Assembly (NCBI GenBank): GCA_027717875.1
Contig: JALLOL010000125.1
Coordinates: 1 to 7,252, forward strand
Length of the DNA: 7,252 bases
DNA from: Acidobacteria bacterium AH-259-L09
GTDB taxonomy: Bacteria; Acidobacteriota; UBA6911; RPQK01
Reading direction: 5' to 3'
Positions 1 through 4,690 of this stretch are shown piece by piece. Both the position numbers and the translations under genes were made by a program. Positions within the stretch are counted from its first letter, which is position 1. The number at the start of each line of letters is the position of its first letter. The notes below the pieces were generated by a model. That model was not told the DNA's origin. It saw nothing but the letters and a program-made list of their open reading frames with translations, and searched no databases.

Positions 1-2584
1 CGAGGAAGTTCGCTAGAGCTGGACGCTCTTTAAAGGCGACGTGGAGAAGTGAATCAGAAAAATTCAGCCGAAAGCATGGAACGACATCGTCAGCTTTTAA
101 ACGATCATTATCTAATTGTTCGATGATTGGCTCTCCGAGCGTTCCAACACACGTTCCTCGCAACCTGATGAACTGAGACCACTCCTGTAACTGTGGTAGA
201 GCCGACCTCCAAAGTTTAAATTGTGAACCGATTGCCCTGAACTCGACCTGAGCTATTTCAGCACCGAAAATAGCGGAGGGATCTGCGGATACTAGTTTGA
301 ATAGGTGGTCTCGCTTCTCAATAAAATGCTTAGTTAGACGACTAAGTTTTTCGATCTCTTGTTCAATCTGCTGTTGTACCACCCCTTTTCCGACTATTCC
401 GACGGCGCGATCAGTCAAGATACCCGACTTCAAATATTCCCTAAAGGGCGAAATCCACTCGATAAAAGAATGCAGGGTTTTCAAGTCGCTTTTCTCACCT
501 TTCCACAGGTGACCAAAGAGAGAGAGACCTCTATCTTCCGATTCTTTAATGGAATGCCGTAGGCCTAAGAACCTTAAGAGATTTTCTAAATCGGAAACAA
601 TTCTTTTAGATCTTCGTGGAGGCTCCTTCTTATACAATCCAGGGATTTCTCGTTTAAGAGATCGATACCTACTGTTGAAAAATCTCAATAGTCGAGTTGA
701 GAGGACTTTATACTCATTGAGCAAAGACGTGATGTCCCTGTCCAGGGCTGACCTCACAAACCTGGCTCTCACTGTGGGAAGCTGTTGCTGGAGTCTCTCA
801 ATTTTTTCTACAAGCACTTCGACTTCACTATGTTTGTCCCATTCTTCATTCAAGAGAGCTGTCCGATTTACCGGTTTGGAGAGCGCAACTAGTCCCGCTG
901 CTGAGACTGCGTTTGGAATTTCGCTTGGCCTTTCAGGACGCCGTACTCCAGTGTTTTTGACAACCTGATCTAGTACAGTTTCAACGGAATGGGTTGCCTC
1001 AATACACTCGTCAATGGAATCCCCGATCTCACCTTGATCAGAAGGCAAAATCATTTCGGGAGAGCAGCCTCGCCACGGATGCTGGGAAAGTGGCTCGACA
1101 ATGGGCAATAAATCAGCCAGATTCCGCAAGGATGTCTGGACATCCGCCAACTGAGTTTGGTCGCATTCGTCCACGGCTGGGAATCGAAGCCGAGGAGCAC
1201 CTCGCCCCGAATCTTTGAAATGGCACCGAGCCTCTTCGTGCATCCCATACAAGAAAAAAGGGGAGAAATTAACTTTTCCAAGAGGTTCACGCAAAGCTTT
1301 GACATAGTCATTCAGTTCAGTCCGCAGCCCATCTAGTAGCTTGTACTCTTCCTTTGATTTGACTGGAGTAGACTCCACGTCTGATACAGATCGCTCTAGC
1401 TCCTTTAGCACCTCTTTCTTCTTAGCCTTACGGCTGTGGAGCTCAAGACAAAAATCCCTTAGTCCAACTTGGTCGAGGCGGTCTTTTACTACCTCCAACG
1501 CGGCCATCTTTTCGCTGACAAAAAGTACGCTTTTCCCCTTTGACAGAAGCTCGGCAATAATGTTCCTAATCGTCTGAGACTTACCAGTACCCGGAGGTCC
1601 TTCGACCACTAAGTTCCGGCCACACTTCACGTCTTCTATTACCGCGATTTGGGAAGGATCAGCATCGGACACATGAATGACATCTTGGCTCCTCAGCTTC
1701 TCATCAACCTCGTTTTCGCTAAAACCATCGTCGATTGCCTGCTTTTCTGAAGGGTCAAGAATCGCTTTTAAGAGAGGATGTTCAGCGGGTGCGTTTTCCT
1801 TTGGCCAGGAGTTAGGATCAAGATCCTTATACATAATGAATTTAGTGAAACTGAAAAAGCCAAGGAAAATCTCCTCCAGGACTCTCCAACCGTTCATCCC
1901 TGAAATGCAATCCTCAACTGCTCGGAAGTAGCTGTGGACTGCATCTTTTTCTTCCGGCATTTCAAAGTCAGGGAACTTAATGCCTTGCTCAAATAGTTTT
2001 GCCTGAAGCGAGATGTTCGTGAAAACGTCCTCAGTTGTCCATTCCAGTTTGAAGGACTGCCGAACCTTTGCTCGATCCAGTTCCACAGGAATAAGAATCA
2101 AAGGTGCCTTTCTCTCCTGCGCCGAATCTGGGCTTTCAGTCCACTGGAGGAAGCCGAGCGCCAAATAGAGGACGGTATAACCCTGTTCCTCCAAAACAGA
2201 CTGGGCTTTTTGGCTGATGAAGAACAGTTGTTTTTGCAAGACTTGAGATTCTAGTGAAGTTTGGAGAAAACGATCAGTATGGCGTTTTGCTATTTCTTCG
2301 GAAGGGGAGTCCACTTCCCAAAGCAATTTGACCTCTTCAAGAGTGAGACCTTCCAACTCTAGATTGTTCTCAATCTCTTGACCTTCTTTAGTTTCCGGTT
2401 TTGGTAGAAACCCCATTACTCGTTCATTCAAGACGAGGATGTCATAGAGCTCAGCAGGGATTTCATCCACGACTCGAACTGTGCTGCGCTTCGTAGGGCG
2501 GAAGTTCAAGAGCCTATTTCGCATCGTTAGATCCAATAGACTCTGTCGGGCTGATCCTAATTGCCGCTCAAGATATTCCGTCAC
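1..2584 (-). CDS. DUF4011-type superfamily 1 helicase, N-terminal 861 residues (partial, runs off left edge)
   Basis: I translated the minus strand codon by codon: the frame stays open from an in-frame TAG at 2635-2633 to position 1. The preferred start is GTG at 2584, because AGGTG at 2597-2593 lies 8 bases before it; GTG 2593 and TTG 2629 are alternatives. Residues 16-32 (LLDLTMRNRLLNFRPTK) are the classic opening of DUF4011. Residues about 243-261 (FFSFTKFIMYKDLDPNSWP) are the conserved stretch before the ATPase. Walker A GPPGTGKS is at 329-336, motif Ia (VLFVSEKMAALEVV) at about 348-361, LELHSRKAKKK from about 381, and HPWRG at 502-506. From about 540 the protein is a long charged helical insertion. 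Family members have roughly 1,500-2,000 residues, so Walker B, motifs III-VI and any C-terminal Vsr-like nuclease are outside the window. Such proteins are predicted NTP-driven nucleic-acid translocases, often in antiviral islands. The family call is firm; the defence role is inferred. Confidence 0.93.
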   Translation of the reverse strand, partial: MTEYLERQLGSARQSLLDLTMRNRLLNFRPTKRSTVRVVDEIPAELYDILVLNERVMGFLPKPETKEGQEIENNLELEGLTLEEVKLLWEVDSPSEEIAKRHTDRFLQTSLESQVLQKQLFFISQKAQSVLEEQGYTVLYLALGFLQWTESPDSAQERKAPLILIPVELDRAKVRQSFKLEWTTEDVFTNISLQAKLFEQGIKFPDFEMPEEKDAVHSYFRAVEDCISGMNGWRVLEEIFLGFFSFTKFIMYKDLDPNSWPKENAPAEHPLLKAILDPSEKQAIDDGFSENEVDEKLRSQDVIHVSDADPSQIAVIEDVKCGRNLVVEGPPGTGKSQTIRNIIAELLSKGKSVLFVSEKMAALEVVKDRLDQVGLRDFCLELHSRKAKKKEVLKELERSVSDVESTPVKSKEEYKLLDGLRTELNDYVKALREPLGKVNFSPFFLYGMHEEARCHFKDSGRGAPRLRFPAVDECDQTQLADVQTSLRNLADLLPIVEPLSQHPWRGCSPEMILPSDQGEIGDSIDECIEATHSVETVLDQVVKNTGVRRPERPSEIPNAVSAAGLVALSKPVNRTALLNEEWDKHSEVEVLVEKIERLQQQLPTVRARFVRSALDRDITSLLNEYKVLSTRLLRFFNSRYRSLKREIPGLYKKEPPRRSKRIVSDLENLLRFLGLRHSIKESEDRGLSLFGHLWKGEKSDLKTLHSFIEWISPFREYLKSGILTDRAVGIVGKGVVQQQIEQEIEKLSRLTKHFIEKRDHLFKLVSADPSAIFGAEIAQVEFRAIGSQFKLWRSALPQLQEWSQFIRLRGTCVGTLGEPIIEQLDNDRLKADDVVPCFRLNFSDSLLHVAFKERPALANFL

Positions 2585-2592
2585 TTTAGCCA

Positions 2593-2597
2593 CACCT
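2593..2597 (-). promoter_or_regulatory. Ribosome binding site that decides the helicase start
   Basis: On the minus strand AGGTG sits 8 bases before GTG 2584. The other possible starts (GTG 2593, TTG 2629) have no well-spaced purine-rich motif. A protein starting at 2584 begins VTEYLERQL, about 15 residues before LLDLTMRNRLLNF, which fits the short N-terminal extension usual in this family. Confidence 0.55.
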
Positions 2598-2683
2598 GTC
2601 TGGTCGTCATACCTCTTATCCGAGACCAATTGCTACTCATTGGGCTACAGGAGAAAGATTGTGCCTCGTTTGAGATTCCACTT

Positions 2684-2711
2684 ATATTAACGGTTTTTGC
2701 ATTGTACGCAA
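2684..2711 (-). promoter_or_regulatory. Possible sigma-70-like promoter of the helicase gene
   Basis: On the minus strand TTGCGT (2711-2706) is followed after 16 bases by TAATAT (2689-2684); TATAAG at 2686-2681 is an overlapping -10 alternative. The -35 match is only three of six, so this is a weak call. It rests mainly on position, about 100 bases before the helicase start, and on overlap with the inverted repeat at 2697-2716. Transcription from it would give a leader of roughly 90 bases. Confidence 0.3.
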
Positions 2712-2716
2712 TGCAA
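2697..2716. promoter_or_regulatory. Inverted repeat, candidate operator upstream of the helicase
   Basis: The plus strand reads TTGCATTG, then TACG, then CAATGCAA: two perfect 8-base arms around 4 bases. It lies over the possible -35 region of the helicase promoter. There is no run of T on either side long enough for a good terminator, so a dimeric repressor site is the better reading. The XRE protein encoded at 3993-4277 is the only regulator in view and the obvious candidate to bind it, though nothing in the sequence proves this. Confidence 0.5.
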
Positions 2717-2814
2717 GAATGGGCTACTTCCGAACAGGAGGGAGGGGGAGACCCAGAAAATACGCGGCTTTCCAACGTCGTTTTTTCACAGGTTTGTCGG
2801 ACAGCTGAGTGAGG

Positions 2815-3321
2815 CTACTTGCTCTCCATGATGTAGAGGTTGGCGAAAGCATTTTCCCATAGTGGGATTCTCTCCTCACGAATCATCCGTTTTGCAGCAG
2901 CTTCAATCTTAGCCAGATGATTAGGCCAAGTAGGTGGGACTGGCTCGGGAATGATGTATGCCATCCAAACCACTACACCAGTGTGGTTTCCTCTCTTCTC
3001 TGACAATTCATTGAGGTCTTTTACAACCCCTGCAACAAAATTTGTGATCGGTTTACCACCCCCACGTTGATAATTGGTGGGGAAGGTTTTCAGCTCAATG
3101 AGCACCTTCTCAGAGGCCGATTGAACTGTGAGATCCACATTGTCCGCTTCAGACAGGAGCTTAGTATCAGATAAGCTAACCGAATCGAAAAGAGCTGTTA
3201 ACAATTCAACCTTCAGCCAGCCCTCGCAGCTCACACCGAATGCTGCACAAGCTGAAATCCTTGCGTTTCCCGAGGCCGCTACTTCGATTACTGTGTCAGT
3301 AATGGTCTCAACCAGTGACAC
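2815..3321 (-). CDS. Small predicted PD-(D/E)xK-fold nuclease (168 aa)
   Basis: I do not recognise a named family, but the catalytic pattern is clear. A helix with GWLKVELLTAL supplies E39, a strand NVDLTV supplies D63, and the strand VLIELKTF supplies E76 and K78, giving the E...D...ExK arrangement of restriction-endonuclease-fold enzymes. A later helix with VVKDLNEL (about 99-106) and the hydrophobic strand VVVWMAYII complete a compact alpha/beta domain. There is no signal peptide or membrane segment, so it should act in the cytoplasm on DNA or RNA. The start is GTG 3321, preceded by AGGGG (3335-3331) at 9 bases; an ATG 7 bases upstream is in another frame and stops after six codons. It reads in the same direction as the helicase, 230 bases upstream of it, and looks intact. 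It could be the nuclease partner of the helicase. A catalytically dead or purely structural member of the fold is less likely because all key residues are present. Confidence 0.75.
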   Translation of the reverse strand: MSLVETITDTVIEVAASGNARISACAAFGVSCEGWLKVELLTALFDSVSLSDTKLLSEADNVDLTVQSASEKVLIELKTFPTNYQRGGGKPITNFVAGVVKDLNELSEKRGNHTGVVVWMAYIIPEPVPPTWPNHLAKIEAAAKRMIREERIPLWENAFANLYIMESK

Positions 3322-3508
3322 TGGACATTTCCCCTAATGAGAAAGAGTATACGGTACAAGAATTAGCTAAAGCTATCGGCGCTTCAGGGCATTGGCATCT
3401 TTTCTGGAGAAGAAGGGTTTTGAAGATGTTGAAGTGTGTGCTGTTGTCCCCCTTCAGAAGTTTGTTCGGGAACCCAAGCTGATAGCGGATGAGGAGGGGA
3501 ACCAATGA
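3312..3508 (+). pseudogene. 3' remnant of a frameshifted gene, product unknown
   Basis: The plus strand reads protein-like sequence in one frame from about 3312 to 3380 (LDISPNEKEY, then TVQELAKAIG). It continues in another frame from about 3383 to the TGA at 3506-3508 (RALASFLEKKGFEDVEV, then VVPLQKFVREPKLIADEEG). Neither frame alone gives a sensible protein, but joined they do, so a small indel near 3380 is likely. TVQELAKAIG followed by RALASFLEKKGF resembles a helix-turn-helix or a small helical adaptor. The frame has a TAA at 3300-3302 and no convincing start, and its 5' end coincides with the start of the minus-strand nuclease gene, so the upstream part appears to have been replaced. 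The TGA overlaps an ATG (ATGA) of the next remnant, a mark of a former operon. I cannot name the family. Confidence 0.5.
3346..3351 (-). promoter_or_regulatory. Possible -10 element for the nuclease gene
   Basis: TATACT on the minus strand (five of six to TATAAT) lies about 24 bases before the GTG start, with the AGGGG ribosome binding site between them. No good -35 hexamer is found at 16-18 bases. It lies inside the decayed plus-strand gene, so if used it arose from or was exposed by that junction. Confidence 0.25.
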
Positions 3509-3737
3509 GTGTGCATTAGCTCTAGTTGAAGACAAAAGTGACACAAACACTGACACACTACTGGCAGCCCCTTTCTCTCTGGAGAGCTGGGCCTGAGAAG
3601 CCGAACTGGGAAATAGGGTATTCATACCCCCAGGATTTGGTTCCAGCAATCAGATGCTTTTACTAGCAGAGGGAGTCCAACTCTATACAAAAACTAGACC
3701 TGTTTTCACTGCCCAAAACTCTTCCTTAAGTAGTTAG
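3505..3737 (+). pseudogene. Decayed small gene with frameshift and internal TGA, product unknown
   Basis: An ATG at 3505-3507 overlaps the stop of the preceding remnant but reaches TAG after four codons. One frame over, from 3513, the reading continues ALALVEDKSDTNTDTLLAAP and FSLESWA, meets TGA at 3594-3596, then carries on in the same frame with EAELGNRVFIPPGFGSSNQ and LLLAEGVQLYTKTRPVFTAQ to TAG at 3735-3737. The amino-acid make-up on both sides of the TGA looks like real protein, so I read this as one small gene of about 77 codons with a frameshift near its start and a nonsense mutation. Together with the remnant upstream it would have been the end of a rightward operon. No family is recognised. 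Recoding of the TGA is unlikely given decay on both sides. Confidence 0.4.
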
Positions 3738-3992
3738 AATATAGACAACGGCTGATGTTAGCTCAACTAGCTGAGCCAGCTTGACTTAAGCCATCTTTTT
3801 AGATCCAAAAGTTCTTCGAATCTCTTTTTTGAAAAAGGACCTAATCAGGAAGGTCCTGAGTGATCCCACACTGATCCCTGTCTCTCGCTTCCATTCTCTA
3901 AAATGGGACGGGAATAGACGCAGAGAGGTCGCCGCTGATAGTAATAATTTTCATGGGCTTTTACTTCTGGCAAGCTAGTGAGTGCTGAAGGA
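3738..3992. other. Intergenic stretch between decayed genes and the XRE regulator
   Basis: Apart from the hairpin at 3831-3857, this stretch holds only a weak inverted repeat near 3762-3777 (GCTCA and TGAGC around six bases) and a short repeated TGATCCC (about 3860 and 3871). No supported coding frame or RNA gene was found on either strand. Confidence 0.5.
3831..3857 (-). terminator. Probable Rho-independent terminator behind the XRE regulator
   Basis: On the minus strand a hairpin with 7-base arms (AGGACCT, 3857-3851, and AGGTCCT, 3842-3836) and an 8-base loop runs directly into a short T run (3836-3832). It lies about 135 bases after the stop of the XRE gene and points the same way. The T run is short and followed by C and a run of A, so efficiency is uncertain. 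If it works, the regulator is transcribed separately from the nuclease and helicase. Confidence 0.5.
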
Positions 3993-4277
3993 CTAGAGCA
4001 AATCCACGAGCTTCTTAATCCTCGATCTGATCAGCCTCTTCCCCAATTTAGTCTCCAGATCAATAAGAAGATCCAAGGGAGAAACCTTTAGACTCTCAGC
4101 CAGCACGATAAGCGTCTCCATAGAGGGCTGCTTCTCTCCTCTTTCCAATCTTCCGATGTATGTACTGGAGAGATTCGACATTTCTGCCAGTCTTTCCTGG
4201 CTGAGCTTTCTTTCATTACGTGCTTCTCGGATTCTTTGACCGATCTTCCTGAGGATCTGTTGGTCTAAGGGCATCAC
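3993..4277 (-). CDS. XRE-family (HTH_3) transcriptional regulator, 93-94 aa
   Basis: This is a small cytoplasmic DNA-binding protein. Residues 8-71 form a complete Cro/CI-type domain: IGQRIREARNERKLSQ (helix 1), then QERLAEMSNLSSTYIGRLE with recognition helix SSTYIGRLERGE at 37-48, then KQPSMETLIVLAESLKVSPLDLL at 49-71. The tail (LIDLETKLGKRLIRSRIKKLVDLL) is basic and helical and may aid dimerisation. LSSTYIGRLERGEKQPS is typical of the short repressors that control restriction-modification and other defence or mobile genes. The start is GTG 4277 or, more likely, ATG 4274; the clear AGGAG lies 16-19 bases upstream, which is too far for direct use and is better spaced for a tiny leader frame. 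The gene faces the same way as the nuclease and helicase and is followed by a hairpin terminator, so it is probably a separate transcript acting in trans. Confidence 0.88.
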   Translation of the reverse strand: MMPLDQQILRKIGQRIREARNERKLSQERLAEMSNLSSTYIGRLERGEKQPSMETLIVLAESLKVSPLDLLIDLETKLGKRLIRSRIKKLVDLL

Positions 4278-4298
4278 CGGATCATAAACAGCACTCCT
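4276..4298 (-). promoter_or_regulatory. Shine-Dalgarno and three-codon leader frame before the XRE gene
   Basis: AGGAG (4298-4294) is followed after 8 bases by ATG 4285, which encodes only M-I-R before TGA at 4276-4274. The TGA overlaps the regulator's ATG at 4274-4272 as TGATG. This fits translational coupling through a minimal leader frame. The other reading is that an indel moved the true start out of frame, with initiation now restarting at GTG or ATG. Confidence 0.4.
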
Positions 4299-4690
4299 AG
4301 TCCTTAACCACGCTCTATTAATGCACTATTTATTGAATTTTATGTACTAAAGGTGTATATCTACTTTGGTGTCGAGAGAAGGTTCTGAAGAACAGCAAAC
4401 AGTGGAGGTAGAAACGCAATCCAGTAATGGGCCAAAAGGCTCGGTTTAGAAGTGAGCCACCTGTGGGCCACCCAGCAGATTAAATTATCCGTAAACCAGT
4501 GTTGACACTGGCTGGGAAGAATCAGATGCTCCTAGCTCGTAAACGCATTGCAGATACAGACTATAACTCATTGATTATGTTATACCAGTTACATGCCTGG
4601 GGTGGGTGCCTGTAAAACTGGCACGCTGCATGCGTCGGTTAAGTTTCTGAACGAGTTAGCCTGGGATCAATACTCTGGAGTTTCTCACCC
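4278..4690. other. 413-base divergent intergenic region between regulator and secreted-protein gene
   Basis: The AT-rich part at about 4310-4365 is the likely promoter zone of the XRE gene; TAATAG on the minus strand near 4320 could be a -10, but no good -35 pairs with it. Two GGTGT copies (4352-4356 and 4369-4373, 17 bases apart) could be operator half-sites. To the right are the palindrome at 4496-4511 and several short self-complementary pieces (GGCTC near 4438 with GAGCC near 4454; CCAGTTACA at 4585-4593 with TGTAAAACTGG at 4611-4621). No coding frame, tRNA or recognised riboswitch was found. Confidence 0.5.
4496..4511. promoter_or_regulatory. Perfect inverted repeat containing a consensus -35 hexamer
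   Basis: The sequence is CCAGTGT, TG, ACACTGG, with 7-base perfect arms. Inside it, TTGACA (4502-4507) is a perfect sigma-70 -35 on the plus strand. The best -10 at 17 bases is GATGCT (4525-4530), only three of six. This could be a repressor- or activator-controlled promoter for the rightward gene at 4691, with a leader of about 150 bases, or simply a protein-binding site. Confidence 0.35.

Noticed and set aside
297..1931. Plus-strand open frames of 70-140 codons across the left third
   Set aside because: They lie opposite the helicase frame, whose conserved motifs are unambiguous, and their translations are serine-rich with no recognisable motif.
2481..2812. Small plus-strand frames over the helicase start and its upstream region
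   Set aside because: Partly antisense to conserved helicase sequence, with no ribosome binding site and no protein-like composition.
3594..3596. In-frame TGA considered as a selenocysteine codon
   Set aside because: No hairpin typical of a bacterial SECIS was noticed just after it, and the same reading also carries a frameshift, so simple gene decay explains it better.
3308..3649. 113-codon minus-strand frame upstream of the nuclease gene
   Set aside because: It is antisense to the two decayed plus-strand genes, which read as better protein, and its composition looks random.
3810..3826. TTCGAATC resembling a tRNA T-loop and possible attachment site
   Set aside because: The flanking bases do not form the five-pair T-stem and no acceptor or anticodon arm could be found.
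4585..4640. GC-rich self-complementary leader considered as a riboswitch
   Set aside because: No match to the conserved core of any riboswitch I know; only short imperfect stems are present.
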